DNA of 64,000 nt from Streptomyces chromofuscus (GTDB lineage: Bacteria > Actinomycetota > Actinomycetes > Streptomycetales > Streptomycetaceae), in assembly GCF_015160875.1 (NCBI RefSeq), contig NZ_CP063374.1:4219501-4283500 (forward strand). Reading direction: 5' to 3'. Shown piece by piece: positions 50,857 to 60,629 of this stretch. A program made the position numbers and the translations under genes. The notes beneath the pieces were generated by a model, which was not told the DNA's origin, did not search any database, and saw only the letters and a list, made by a program, of their open reading frames with translations. Numbering within the stretch: position 1 is the first letter of the stretch; each line of letters begins with the position of its first letter.

Positions 50857-52479
50857 ATGCACAACCAGGACGAGGCCTCATCGGAGGTCGGCGACGCACG
50901 GCTGGTCGCCGGCAGATACCGACTGCTCTCCGTGCTCGGCGAGGGCGGTATGGGCACCGTGTGGCGGGCCCGCGACCAAGTGCTCCACCGCGACGTCGCG
51001 GTCAAGGAGGTACGCGCCTCCATCGAGCTGCCCGCCGAACGCAGCAAGCAGATGCATGTCCGGCTGGAGCGGGAGGCGTGGGCGGCAGCACGGGTCAACG
51101 CCCGTGGAGTCGTGACCGTCTACGACGTGGTGAACTTCGACGACCGGCCGTGGATCGTCATGGAACTCGTCCGCGGTCGCTCCCTCGCCGACGCCATCAC
51201 CGCCGAGGGCGCCCTGGCGCCCAGGGAGGTCGCGCGCATCGGCGTCGAGGTGCTCGCGGCTCTGCGCGCGGCCCACAGCGCCGGCGTACTGCACCGCGAC
51301 GTGAAGCCGGCCAACGTGCTGCTGGCCGATGAAGGCCGCGTCGTGCTCACCGACTTCGGCATAGCCAGCGTGGAGGGCAGCACCGCGCTCACGATGACGG
51401 GTGAGGTCGTCGGATCACCCGAATACCTCGCCCCCGAGAGGGCGTTGGGCCAAACGCCGGGCACCGCTTCCGATCTCTGGTCGCTCGGGGCGCTCCTCTA
51501 CACGGCCGTACAGGGCCGTTCGCCGTTCCGTCGGACGAGCGCCCTGTCGACGCTGCGCGCTGTCGTGGACGACGAGCTTCCGCCGCCGCACCGGGCCGGG
51601 CCGCTGACGGCGGTCATCGAGGGTCTCATGCGCAAGGATCCCGAGGAGCGGATGGGGCCTGAGGGGGCCATGGTGGAACTCTCCCGAGCTGCGCAGGCGT
51701 TGGCCGCGGCGCCCGAGGCGCAGGCCGCCGCCTCGGCGGTGACTGCGGCTTCGGCGACAGGCGGCATCACGGCCGCGGTCACCGCGGCCGTCACGGCCGC
51801 GGCGGAGACCTCGACCGACGAGACCGTGGCGGCGACCGCCGCGACAGAGGTGCCCGAGGCCGCGCCCGCGCCGCTGGGCACGTTCGGGCCTCCTCCGAAC
51901 AGGGCGGCCTTCGGACCCAGCGTGGCCGCACCGGCCGCCGCGGCCGGCATCGCCCATGACACCGATTCCGCGTCCGCCTCTGCCTCGCGCAGGCGTCGTA
52001 GGGCTTATCTGGTGTGGGCGGCGGCGATCGTCCTGGTCGTGTCCGGCACAGGCCTCGGCTACACGTTCATGAGTCGGGATGACGACAAGGCCGCCAAGGA
52101 TGCCGACACGACCAGCGCCGGCAGCGCGTCCCAGCCGGTGTCGGTTGCCGTCACCGGAAAGGCCACCACGTTCGACGGCAGTTGCCCGGGCGGAGACGGT
52201 CAGGCGCCCTGGTTCACCGCGACGTTCACGACAGACCGGGCGCCGGTGCAGTTCTCGTACCGGTGGGTGTCCGACAACGGTGCGGTGGTCGACCGGGAGT
52301 GGCGGACTCTGTCGTTCCGTGAGGGTGATCCGACAAGCAAGACGGAGACGGTGCGGCTGTCGACGTGGGCGCAGGAGGGAACCTTGAAGAGCGCGATGGC
52401 CGTGGAGATCAAGTCGCCGTTCGGCACGAAGTCCAACTCTGTGCCGTTCAGTATCACTTGCCGACCAAATGGTGAGTGA
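50857..52479 (+). CDS. Transmembrane Ser/Thr protein kinase
   Basis: 540 residues. Hanks-type kinase (about 20-275) with all key residues: GEGGMGTV loop, Lys50, HRDVKPAN (Asp148), DFG (166-168) and SPEYLAPE. An Ala/Thr-rich juxtamembrane part follows, with a basic RRRRRAY and one helix (about 384-404). The outer 115 residues contain two cysteines (GSCPGG, ITCRPNG), likely disulfide-linked, with a beta-sandwich look. The ATG at 50857 follows AAGGGAG. An FHA protein is encoded 53 bp downstream and is a natural phosphothreonine-binding partner. Confidence 0.93.
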   Translation: MHNQDEASSEVGDARLVAGRYRLLSVLGEGGMGTVWRARDQVLHRDVAVKEVRASIELPAERSKQMHVRLEREAWAAARVNARGVVTVYDVVNFDDRPWIVMELVRGRSLADAITAEGALAPREVARIGVEVLAALRAAHSAGVLHRDVKPANVLLADEGRVVLTDFGIASVEGSTALTMTGEVVGSPEYLAPERALGQTPGTASDLWSLGALLYTAVQGRSPFRRTSALSTLRAVVDDELPPPHRAGPLTAVIEGLMRKDPEERMGPEGAMVELSRAAQALAAAPEAQAAASAVTAASATGGITAAVTAAVTAAAETSTDETVAATAATEVPEAAPAPLGTFGPPPNRAAFGPSVAAPAAAAGIAHDTDSASASASRRRRRAYLVWAAAIVLVVSGTGLGYTFMSRDDDKAAKDADTTSAGSASQPVSVAVTGKATTFDGSCPGGDGQAPWFTATFTTDRAPVQFSYRWVSDNGAVVDREWRTLSFREGDPTSKTETVRLSTWAQEGTLKSAMAVEIKSPFGTKSNSVPFSITCRPNGE

Positions 52480-52532
52480 CACAGCGCCATGTCGGTCATA
52501 ATTGGACCAATCTGTCTCCCTAAGGAGTTTCC

Positions 52533-54524
52533 GTGCTGTCGGTCATCGTGGGACGCACCGGTCCATTCACCGGTCAGAGCGTGGTCCTCGGAGAGGCTCC
52601 GCTGACGTTCGGCCGCAAGAGCGACAACGACGTCATTATCGTCAGCGTCAGCGCCTCCCGCTTCCACGCAGAGATCGTCGCCGAGAACGGCATGTACGTG
52701 CTGCACGACCGCGGTAGCAGAAACGGCACCTTCGTCAACGAACAGCGCGTCGAGCGACATGAGTTGACCCCCGGCGACACCATACGCATCGGCGACGAGA
52801 CGTTCCTGTTCGAAACTCAGGAAGCCGTCGAGACGGTCATGGACCTCTCCCAGATGGACCTGCCGCGCGCCAATGCGGTCGTGGACCCGGGAGTGCTCCG
52901 TGTCACGGTGACCGGCGGTGGCCCCGTCGGCCTCGCCTTCGCGCTGCTGCTGGAGGAAGCACTGACCGGACGAGTCGCGATCACCGTGTACGACGGCCGG
53001 TGGGTCCGCGACGGCACCTCGGTGATCTGGAAGGACGCCGCCCAGGGCAACGTCCGCCGCCAGCAGGTCGTCACCGTCCAGAGTCGGCAGTACCTGGCAC
53101 TGACACAAGAGATGCAGACGGCGATGTTCGGCGACAGCAGTCACTTCGCCGAGATGTGGCCGCTGGGACCCGACTCCGTGGACGGACGACCGCCCCGCAA
53201 CATACGCATCGCTTACATCGAGGACCAGCTCCTCGAACTGGCCAACCGCAAACCGGCCATCCGGCTGGTACCCAAGCGCTTCGACCCCACGGAGCAGGGA
53301 CAACTCATCGCCCGCGACCACGTCCTGGTCATCAGCGAAGGCGGCCGCTCCCGCACCCGCGAACACTTCGCCGACCGTTTCGGCATGGCCGACGCCTCCA
53401 TCTACTCACTTGACGGCGAGCATCTCCAGGACGTCGTACTCGGCCTCAAGGTCAAGTCCCGCCTGTCGGACCCGATGAGCGTGCTGCTGACCGTGGCACA
53501 AAATCGGTTCCTGCTCAACTCGCTGCGCGGTGAGGGCTTTTTGAACATGCGCCTCACCCGCGAGGAGGCCCGCAACGTCATCGGCATTGACCCGGTACGG
53601 CAGGTCTTCGAGGAGTGCATCGCGGCCCGGCCGTGCCTGATGAGCCGCCACGAGGACAACGAATTCGCCTGCCCGACCCACGGCACGCTGTTCCTCCCGG
53701 CGCTACTGCGCAGCTCACCGCTGTGGAAGCGGATCCTGGAAGGGCTGCGGCTGTTCGACGTCCCCGAAGAAGACCTCAGCGCGATCACCTCGTTCCGCCT
53801 GGACATGGTGCAGCGACCGCGGTTCACGGCCCAGCTCACCCGCCCGACCGCGGACCACCCGGGAACGTACGGTTTCCTCCTGGGGGATGCGGCCAACGCC
53901 ATCCACTTCTGGCCCGGACGCGGCCTCAACAGCGGCCTCGCCTCAGCCGTCTCCCTCGCCCGCTCCCTCAGCCGGGTCTGGCGCGGACGACCGCTGCGCG
54001 ACGCCGACTTCATCCGACACGAGGCGGCCATGTCGATGCTCCAGTACCGGCACAAGAGCCGTGCCTGGAATGCCATGGTCACGACGGATGAACGGGGCGT
54101 GACTCGGGCGATCAAGGACATCATCGACGCCAGCATGGACGTCACGGCGAAGCCGGAGGCAGGCGGTGCCGCACAGCAGAAGCCTTCCGGTCCGGCTGCG
54201 GCACCAGCTTCGGTCTCGACCTCGGCGGGCGCCGACCTGGAGATCCTTCTGGACCGCATGCGGAGCATTCGCGAACGACTGGCATCCCGAATGCCGGGTC
54301 TGCCCGACGACAACGTACTCCGAGCCCACCTCTCCACATTGGCGCCCGCGACCCTGCGGACGCTCCAGGAGAGCGGCGCATGGGACACGCTGATCGTCGG
54401 TGGCGAGGAAGCCGACATCGACATCTTCTACCAGCAGGACGCCCCGGTCTTCGTCCCGACCTCTCCGAATCCTCCCCAGCCGCTCCCCGACCCCCGTACC
54501 TCGGTGCTCCTGGACCCGGCCTGA
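52533..54524 (+). CDS. FHA domain fused to a FAD-dependent monooxygenase-like protein
   Basis: 663 residues from a GTG with TAAGGAG. Residues 1-95 are an FHA domain (FGRKSDNDV, SASRFHAE, RGSRNGTFVN), which binds phosphothreonine. Residues 120-500 look like a flavoprotein hydroxylase: VTVTGGGPVGLAFALLL for the FAD dinucleotide loop, and LLGDAANAIHFWPGRGLNSGL as the second flavin motif. Ser/Pro-rich and helical segments follow, with an acidic C-terminus EEADIDIFYQQDAPV. Such a fusion is rare. The adjacent kinase probably controls the flavoenzyme by phosphorylation-dependent docking. The oxidised substrate is unknown. Confidence 0.85.
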   Translation: MLSVIVGRTGPFTGQSVVLGEAPLTFGRKSDNDVIIVSVSASRFHAEIVAENGMYVLHDRGSRNGTFVNEQRVERHELTPGDTIRIGDETFLFETQEAVETVMDLSQMDLPRANAVVDPGVLRVTVTGGGPVGLAFALLLEEALTGRVAITVYDGRWVRDGTSVIWKDAAQGNVRRQQVVTVQSRQYLALTQEMQTAMFGDSSHFAEMWPLGPDSVDGRPPRNIRIAYIEDQLLELANRKPAIRLVPKRFDPTEQGQLIARDHVLVISEGGRSRTREHFADRFGMADASIYSLDGEHLQDVVLGLKVKSRLSDPMSVLLTVAQNRFLLNSLRGEGFLNMRLTREEARNVIGIDPVRQVFEECIAARPCLMSRHEDNEFACPTHGTLFLPALLRSSPLWKRILEGLRLFDVPEEDLSAITSFRLDMVQRPRFTAQLTRPTADHPGTYGFLLGDAANAIHFWPGRGLNSGLASAVSLARSLSRVWRGRPLRDADFIRHEAAMSMLQYRHKSRAWNAMVTTDERGVTRAIKDIIDASMDVTAKPEAGGAAQQKPSGPAAAPASVSTSAGADLEILLDRMRSIRERLASRMPGLPDDNVLRAHLSTLAPATLRTLQESGAWDTLIVGGEEADIDIFYQQDAPVFVPTSPNPPQPLPDPRTSVLLDPA

Positions 54525-54551
54525 CGGCCGGTTGCATCGGCCCCCTCTGAT

Positions 54552-54573
54552 TCCCGCGTCGCCCGACGCGGGA
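54552..54573 (+). terminator. Hairpin after the FHA-flavoprotein gene
   Basis: TCCCGCGTCG and CGACGCGGGA form a near-perfect stem (54552-54561 and 54564-54573). The following 54574-54936 contains no recognised gene. Confidence 0.65.
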
Positions 54574-54936
54574 GTTCGGGGGCCAGGCGGGACGATGGAA
54601 CGCCGCAGGACCAGCGTGGCGCCAAACCAACGCTGCCCGGTCCTGGCGCACGCCATTGACCCGGGCTCCGCAGGGCGGCTTCGGCCAGACCGCACTCGCC
54701 AAGTACGCGGGACCTCCGGAACCCGCCAACAGCCCGGGGGTCTTGTCTCTGCCGGCGGGTTCCGGGCGCGCTGGTGCGTGGGGGCGTCCATGGGGTGTTT
54801 CGCGCGCGACCGCTTCCGGCCGAAGGAGATGCGCGGCCGTGGCCGCACCCTTCTCACCGACGCAGAGCAGTCCAACGCCCCCTCGCCCCGGTCTCGCTCG
54901 GGCAGTGCCCGGCCGACAACCTGATGCCGTAGCGAT

Positions 54937-56313
54937 TCAGATCGGTTCCGGTTGGGGTTCCGGTTGCCGGGCTGGGGCGGGGCTCGGTTCCCACAGGGCG
55001 GTGGTCCGTACGTAGCCGTAGATCACTGAGGCCATCGCCAGCACGAGAAGCGGTCCGGACACCCAGGGATGCTGGGCCATCTCCAGCGGTAGATGGCGGT
55101 AGGACACCAAGAGCGCAGCGAAGACCGTCGCGCCGTAAGCGACCAGTCGGATGCCGGAACGGTCCCAGCCGCGGTCGTGTGCACGCAGAGCTGCCTCGAT
55201 CGTGAGCGTGAAGACCACGCCGGCTATGAGATCCGCGCCGTAGTGGTAGCCGAACCCCAGCGTTGCGGTGAGCGTGGCGATCAGCCAGAACGTGCCTGCG
55301 TAGCGCAGAATCCGTGGGCCCTTGCGGGAATGGATGAAGATCGCGGTTGCCCACGCCGTGTGCAGACTGGGCATGCAGTTCCTTGGGGTGATCTCGTCGA
55401 ACGGCATGTGCTGCGGCGCAGTGATCGGCGGCGGCGTATGCGGCCACAGGTCGGCCACCGCCCAGCGCGCGCTGGAAGGAATGTCCTCCGCCCAAAGGCT
55501 GACCGCCGCCCAGTGATCGGTGCCGGTGCCGTAGGCGAAGACCGGTCCGACCACCGGGTAGATCATGTAGAAGGCCGGCCCGAGGAGGCCTATCACCAGA
55601 AAGGTGCGCACCAGGTGGTGGCGCGGGAAGCGGCGCTCGACCGCCACGTTGCGCAGTTGGTAGAGCGCGGCTATGACCGCGGCCACCGCGAGCTGGCCGT
55701 AGACGGTGTCGAGAAAATTGAAGCCGATGGGGCCGGTGGCCGTGACGATCCGGCCCACCAGCCACGACGGGTCGCCCAGCGCATGATCGGCGGTTGCCAC
55801 GTACTGGTCGAGCACCGCTGGGCGGGTCTTCGAGGTGATGAGCAGCCAGGTGTCGCCTGTCTTGCGGCCGGCCACCAGCAGCAGGCCCAGCCCGACGCCC
55901 TTCAGCAGCAGGACACGTTCCCGGCCGGTGCGGCGAGTGACAGCGACGACCGCACAGCCGAGCATCACCCACAACGCGCCATTGCCGAAGGGGTGGCCGT
56001 CGGTCACCTTGTAGTCGATCGCCCACCGGACCGCCAGGAACGCGACATCGACGCCGATCGCCGCAGCCGCCGCGATGAATCGTTGCCGCCAGGTGAGTAC
56101 CACCATCATCAACGCCATAGCGGCGTACAACAGACCGCCCGACTTGGGGGCGAATATCACCTCCCGTGCCTGGTTGGTGATCGGCCCTGGCAGGCCGTAG
56201 CGACGCGCGGCGAATTCCAGCGCAATGAGGAATCCGAGGGCCACGACACCCGCTACGGCCCAGAATCTCGCCCGTGGTTGGCGCCACACGGAGAACGCGG
56301 TTCTCGGGTCCAT
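54937..56313 (-). CDS. PAP2-family phosphatase/Aur1-like membrane protein
   Basis: 458 residues from ATG 56313 (AGGA before it). Several membrane helices in the N-terminal half are followed by a PAP2-like catalytic region: CMPSLHTAWATAIF and GFGYHYGADLIAGVVF hold the motif 2 and 3 His residues. An Arg/Lys-type motif 1 is less clear. This plan (long N-terminal membrane part, late PSLH) is like inositol-phosphoceramide-type or PAP2_3 lipid phosphatases. A Pro/Gln/Glu-rich tail ends it (PARQPEPQPEPI). It converges on the FHA gene. Confidence 0.85.
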   Translation of the reverse strand: MDPRTAFSVWRQPRARFWAVAGVVALGFLIALEFAARRYGLPGPITNQAREVIFAPKSGGLLYAAMALMMVVLTWRQRFIAAAAAIGVDVAFLAVRWAIDYKVTDGHPFGNGALWVMLGCAVVAVTRRTGRERVLLLKGVGLGLLLVAGRKTGDTWLLITSKTRPAVLDQYVATADHALGDPSWLVGRIVTATGPIGFNFLDTVYGQLAVAAVIAALYQLRNVAVERRFPRHHLVRTFLVIGLLGPAFYMIYPVVGPVFAYGTGTDHWAAVSLWAEDIPSSARWAVADLWPHTPPPITAPQHMPFDEITPRNCMPSLHTAWATAIFIHSRKGPRILRYAGTFWLIATLTATLGFGYHYGADLIAGVVFTLTIEAALRAHDRGWDRSGIRLVAYGATVFAALLVSYRHLPLEMAQHPWVSGPLLVLAMASVIYGYVRTTALWEPSPAPARQPEPQPEPI

Positions 56314-56938
56314 CGGTGGAAAGTCCTGCGGTGGTATGTATCTCAATTTTTGACTGCTTTGCTCGATGTTGGACGTGGCAGGGCTGGTTCGCTCGTCACC
56401 GCTAGACGGAAAGGTCACGGCCCGGGTTCCGTCGGCGTATCCGCACAGCCCGCTCCGCCGGTGACAGCCCGACTGATGCTGATCTTCGCCCTGTTGGTCG
56501 CCCACAGGTCACTGAGGCAGCCGTCAGTCAATTCATCGGGCGTCGTTCCGGGCCACGTCCGTGGAAATCCGCCCCGCCACAGCGGTGACGTCAAGGGATT
56601 CGTTCGGCGGACGTACGAAGACCGCTATGGGCCGGCAGCGGCAGGGAGTACAAGGCCGTCCCCTAAGGAGCATCGGCCTCGTGGCGCCCACTGCCGGGGC
56701 AGGACCGGTCGAGGTGTGCGCAGGTGCGATGCGGTCGCTTCGCCCGCGCATGCGATCAGTCTCCCAACGTCCCGAGACACCTCATGCCCCCTTGATCCGC
56801 CCCCGCACGCCACCCGTGCCCTCGGTGTGCCCTTCAGGGCGGACAACCACAGTCGACAGCGGTGCCACCAGGCCTCACGCCGAGCGAAGCACAGCGAATC
56901 TACGCAGGTCAATAGCCGTGTGGTCGCGCAAGCGCGGC
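56314..56938. other. Intergenic region without recognised gene
   Basis: About 620 bp upstream of the PAP2 gene up to the tRNA-like fragment. Codon bias is lost and only chance ORFs are seen. It may be decayed island sequence. Confidence 0.4.
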
Positions 56939-57062
56939 GCTTCCCGAGCTGAGAGCGCGGGTTCGGTTCTCGTCACCCGCTCGATGGAGAAGGCCCAGGT
57001 CAGAGACCTGGGCCCTGGTGTTGTCCGTGGTGATCGGTCGCCGCGTGCCAGATTCGTGCCAG
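56939..57062 (+). repeat. Degenerate copy of tRNA-Gly 3' half with hairpin and TGCCAG repeats
   Basis: 56939-56984 matches tRNA-Gly positions 47005-47050 at 42 of 46 bases. At 56992-57014 a perfect 10-bp stem with an AGA loop mirrors the tRNA terminator. CGTGCCAG occurs twice (57044-57051, 57055-57062), 11 bp apart, like integrase arm sites. It looks like the far attachment end of an integrated element. Confidence 0.65.
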
Positions 57063-57141
57063 AACGCTCCTCGGGCTTCGGCTTCGTGGCGTCGGCCGCG
57101 AGCCTTCCTGACCATGGCGTCGAGGCTCGCGGCGACCTAGT

Positions 57142-57164
57142 CTAGTGCCGCGTCAGGCAACGTT
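57142..57164. repeat. Third copy of the 23-bp CTAGTGCCGCG repeat
   Basis: One base differs from the arm at 12908-12930. No inverted partner is seen here. It lies just past the possible attachment end of the island. 57165-57328 has no gene. Confidence 0.7.
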
Positions 57165-57328
57165 CCTCACCATCACTCCGACGACGAGCGGCAAGAGGAT
57201 GCCTGAGCGGGCGGACAGGGTGTGATCGTCCGGGTCGACGACGTCCCTGGCGCCTCAGCAGCCCGGCCGCGCCGGATCGAAGACCCGCCGGGCCCGCGGG
57301 CGCTCCGCCGCCGTCGCGGGCGGGGACG

Positions 57329-60300
57329 TCAGAACACGCCCTTGTACGCCTGCCACCCCGAGCCGATCTTCGTGCGGGGTCCGAACGACCCCGAGCCGTT
57401 CCCGTTGTTGCGCCACAGGTTGCCGGAGGTGTCGCGGGAGACGATGTCCGCCTTGCCGTCGCCGGTGATGTCGCCGACGCCCACGACGACGTTGTACGAC
57501 GAGCCCCAGCCGGAGGCCAGCTTCACGCGGGACTTGAAGCTGCCGGAGCCGTTGCCGTCGTAGCGCCAGAGAGCGTTGGAGCGGTCCTGGGCCAGGAGGT
57601 CACCGCGGCCGTCACCGTTGAAGTCCCCGACACCCACGATCTTCTTGTAGCCCGACCAGTTCGCCGCGATCCGGACCCGTGCAGACAGCTTCCCCGTGCT
57701 CGTGCCCTTGTAGAGGAACAACTCTCCCGTCGACGCCTTGCGTGCGATCAGATCGGGACGCCCGTCACCCGTGATGTCCCCGGGTGAGGTCAGCACGTTG
57801 TACTGGTTCCAGCCGGTGCCCAGCGAGGTGCGCGGAGTGCTCGTGAGGAAGGCCTGCCCGCGCATGGTCCGGTACGCCCGCAGTTCGCCGCTGCTGAACC
57901 GGACGAGGATGTCGCTGCGGCGGTCGCCGTTGACGTCGCCGAACGGGACGAGTGTCACGGAGGAGGGCCAGCCCGAGGCCGAGATGCTCTTGCCGAAAGC
58001 GCCCGTCCCGTTGCCCGGCCGGTAGCTGATGACGCCGGACGAGGTGAGGGTCAGCGCGTCGCCGATCCCGTCGGGCGCCCAGGTGGCGCTGTTGATGAAG
58101 TCATGGCGTACGGCGGCTCCGGTGGACACCCTCACCGTCTGCGACACCGTCAGCGCCGGTCCTGAACCGTCGGCGGGCCGAGCCGTCAGTTTGAAGGCGT
58201 ACGTGCCGTTGGGTACGAGTGCGCCCTTGCTGTCGCGCGTGTCCCACCGTGCGGTCAGGGTGCCGTCCACCTCGCCGCCGGAGTACGTACGGACGACGGC
58301 GCCGGTGGCCTTGCTGGTGAGAGTGGCCGTCCAGGAGGCGGCGGGCTTGGAGAGCAGTCCGCGCCACTGCCACCACGGGTTGCCGGCCGCGCTGCTCTCC
58401 CACGCGTTGTCGGTCGCCTCGGACTCGACGACGGAGAGCCGCTGGGCGGCGACCCCGCTCGGGACGAGGTGGATCCGCTCGTCCGCGTCCACATAGGCCG
58501 CGGGACCGCCGAACTTGTCCACGGTCCAGGTCACCCCGCGCAGGCTGGAGCTGCCTGCCGCGAGGTCGCCGATCGTGCGGGTGGTCGCGGTGCCGTCGGA
58601 GAAGGCGGTGAGGAGGAGCGCTCCGGCCGAGGTGTCGTGCCGGACGAGGTAGCCGTCACCGAGCAGCGCCTGGCCGGACGGAACGGGGATGTTCGTCTTG
58701 GCCGTACGGTCCCAGACGCCGGCCGTCGCGGTCGGGCCGCAGGACCAGTAGATCCAGCGACCCACCACCTGAAGCTCCTTGGGGACGCACGGGGCGCCGG
58801 TGCTGACGGTGTCGGTGACGTTGCCGGTCTTCAGGTCCTTCGCGGTGACGACACCGGTGCCGGAACCCGGTGTCCACAGGCTGGTCCCCCAGACGGAGGC
58901 GGCCGTGACGGAGCGGGTGACGACGGGCCGCAGGTCTCTGTGGACGCCGAGGTCGCCGACGTACTGCTTGGCAGGGGAGGAACCGTTGACGATCGCGTAG
59001 CGGCCGGTGACGTCGAGGACGGTTCCGGAGGCCGAGGGCAGGTAGAAGAAACCGGCCTCGTCGTTCTCGTCGAGGGACTGGACGTACGAGCCGACGGGGT
59101 CGGGTGTGGCGGTGAACGTCACCGCACGGCCGTCCCCGGTGGCGTACGGGCCCACCCGCAAGCCGTCCCAGTACCACCTCCGCTGGGTCGGCGCGCTCGG
59201 CGTTCCGTCGGCGGCGATCCGCCGGGTGTAGTAGGCGGCCATGAAGCTGCTGTCGGCCTCTTGGGTGGCCAGGGTGCCGTTCTGCAGCGACAGTCGGTCG
59301 ATCTTCGCTGCCACCGGCGGTACAGCGGTCAGCTCCGTCAGCGTCGGAGTGTCCGCCCCGGTGTCGGTGACCCTGCGTACCGCCCAGTGCCCGGCGTCGG
59401 TGCCGCCGACGGCCAGCAGACTGCCGTCCGGTGCCGAGACGAGGGAACTGTTCGCGTGCCGGAGCAGGGTGAGCGGGCCACCGCCCGTGAGGGGGACGGC
59501 CATGAGCCGCTGGCCGGACATGTCGGCCAGGTTGTACGGGTCCGACGGCACGGAACGGGCCACCACCAGCCAGCGCCCGGCGATGCCCACGGACGGGGTG
59601 CCCTCCGTGCCGGGCAGCGTCACCGTCGTCCCGGCGGCGGAGAGGTCGGCGCGGTCCAGGACGTGCGCCGTCTTGAGGTCGGACCACCAGACCAGCCGGT
59701 CGGTGCTCAGCGCGACGCCCGTCGGGGCGACAGGTACGGCCACATCGCCGGTGACCCTCGCGGTGGCCAGGTCGACCAGCGCCAGGTGTCGCTCGCCGTT
59801 TCCCAGCGCGTAGCCGATCACGGCGGTGCCGCTGTCGCCGCCCAGAACCCTGAAGTCGGCCGTGATTCCGCTCGGCCAGCCGTCGACGAGGGTGCCGTCG
59901 GCGCGCGCGCCGTCGCCGTACAGCCACAGCACGCGGTTGCCGTCGGCGTCCCGGGCCTGGGTCAGCACATGGGTGCCGAAGGTGGCCGCGTACGCGCCGT
60001 GGGTGATGGCGACGTCCGTGGTGGTGCCGGCGGACAGGTCTCTGAGGACGACCTTCTGGGTGGGGGAGATGACATCGGCCACGACATCGGACGACGATCC
60101 CAGGTAGGCGGGGACCTCGAGTCGGGCCAGGTCGCCCAGTTCGGTCGTCGTACCGGTGTCGTACGACGTCCACAGGTAGCCGGAACGCCCCTCCTGGGCA
60201 TGCAGGTAGCCACGGGGGCCGGCACTGTGGATCCGGTCCCCGCGCGGTATGTAGCGGTCCGCCTGGAAGACCTTCTCCGCCGTGAGGGCGGTGCTCGCGA

Positions 60301-60406
60301 CACCGTTGTCCGCGTCGGCTGTGACGGCGAGCGGGCCGGGACCGGCGGTCACGGTGAGGAATGCCAGCGCGGCGACGACGCCGCGGGCGGTGGTACGACG
60401 GGCCAT
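57329..60406 (-). CDS. Secreted FG-GAP/VCBS repeat protein
   Basis: 1025 residues. Signal peptide about 1-31 (RRTTARGVVAALAFLTV). An N-terminal propeller-like part (about 40-680) precedes an Ig-like segment (YAFKLTARPADGSG). Four FG-GAP repeats with calcium-binding DxNxDxxxD-type loops end it: FGDVNGDRRSDILVR, GDITGDGRPDLIAR, GDFNGDGRGDLLAQ and GDITGDGKADIVSR. Such repeats form integrin-alpha-like propeller blades and bind surfaces or sugars. AGGAGG precedes the ATG. The C-terminal part is a close paralog of the gene at 60867. Confidence 0.88.
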   Translation of the reverse strand: MARRTTARGVVAALAFLTVTAGPGPLAVTADADNGVASTALTAEKVFQADRYIPRGDRIHSAGPRGYLHAQEGRSGYLWTSYDTGTTTELGDLARLEVPAYLGSSSDVVADVISPTQKVVLRDLSAGTTTDVAITHGAYAATFGTHVLTQARDADGNRVLWLYGDGARADGTLVDGWPSGITADFRVLGGDSGTAVIGYALGNGERHLALVDLATARVTGDVAVPVAPTGVALSTDRLVWWSDLKTAHVLDRADLSAAGTTVTLPGTEGTPSVGIAGRWLVVARSVPSDPYNLADMSGQRLMAVPLTGGGPLTLLRHANSSLVSAPDGSLLAVGGTDAGHWAVRRVTDTGADTPTLTELTAVPPVAAKIDRLSLQNGTLATQEADSSFMAAYYTRRIAADGTPSAPTQRRWYWDGLRVGPYATGDGRAVTFTATPDPVGSYVQSLDENDEAGFFYLPSASGTVLDVTGRYAIVNGSSPAKQYVGDLGVHRDLRPVVTRSVTAASVWGTSLWTPGSGTGVVTAKDLKTGNVTDTVSTGAPCVPKELQVVGRWIYWSCGPTATAGVWDRTAKTNIPVPSGQALLGDGYLVRHDTSAGALLLTAFSDGTATTRTIGDLAAGSSSLRGVTWTVDKFGGPAAYVDADERIHLVPSGVAAQRLSVVESEATDNAWESSAAGNPWWQWRGLLSKPAASWTATLTSKATGAVVRTYSGGEVDGTLTARWDTRDSKGALVPNGTYAFKLTARPADGSGPALTVSQTVRVSTGAAVRHDFINSATWAPDGIGDALTLTSSGVISYRPGNGTGAFGKSISASGWPSSVTLVPFGDVNGDRRSDILVRFSSGELRAYRTMRGQAFLTSTPRTSLGTGWNQYNVLTSPGDITGDGRPDLIARKASTGELFLYKGTSTGKLSARVRIAANWSGYKKIVGVGDFNGDGRGDLLAQDRSNALWRYDGNGSGSFKSRVKLASGWGSSYNVVVGVGDITGDGKADIVSRDTSGNLWRNNGNGSGSFGPRTKIGSGWQAYKGVF

Positions 60407-60629
60407 CGTCGCCTCCTGGGCTTCTCAGCAGAACGGTGCGCGACGGGACGGCCGACGGCCTATCAGGCACGCGTCGACGGTGCCGCGAAAATGACCGGCT
60501 CCCCAACTGCCCCCGCACAGCGGCACGAGAGTAGCAGCAGGCCCAGGCCCATTTGGGCGTCGGGGAAGGAGATCGCGGAGTGGCCCGCAGTTCGGCCACC
60601 ACGCGGGATCGTGGCTCAATTGCTCCCGG

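Larger units (their letters stand above)
47051..56938. mobile_element. Probable remnant genomic island in the tRNA-Gly 3' end
   Basis: The segment is bounded by the tRNA-Gly gene on the left and, at 56939-56984, by a degenerate copy of the tRNA 3' half and (56992-57014) its hairpin. It carries a regulator, a transporter, a kinase, an FHA-flavoprotein and a PAP2 phosphatase. No integrase or excisionase gene is seen, so it is likely an old and immobile insert. This is inference from the duplicated boundary. Confidence 0.55.

Noticed and set aside
54574..54936. Possible gene between the FHA-flavoprotein and PAP2 genes
   Set aside because: Overlapping ORFs in several frames, none with a ribosome site or consistent codon bias.
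56909..57115. Minus-strand ORF containing GDENRTRALSS
   Set aside because: Antisense reading of the tRNA-Gly 3' copy, like the one over the true tRNA.
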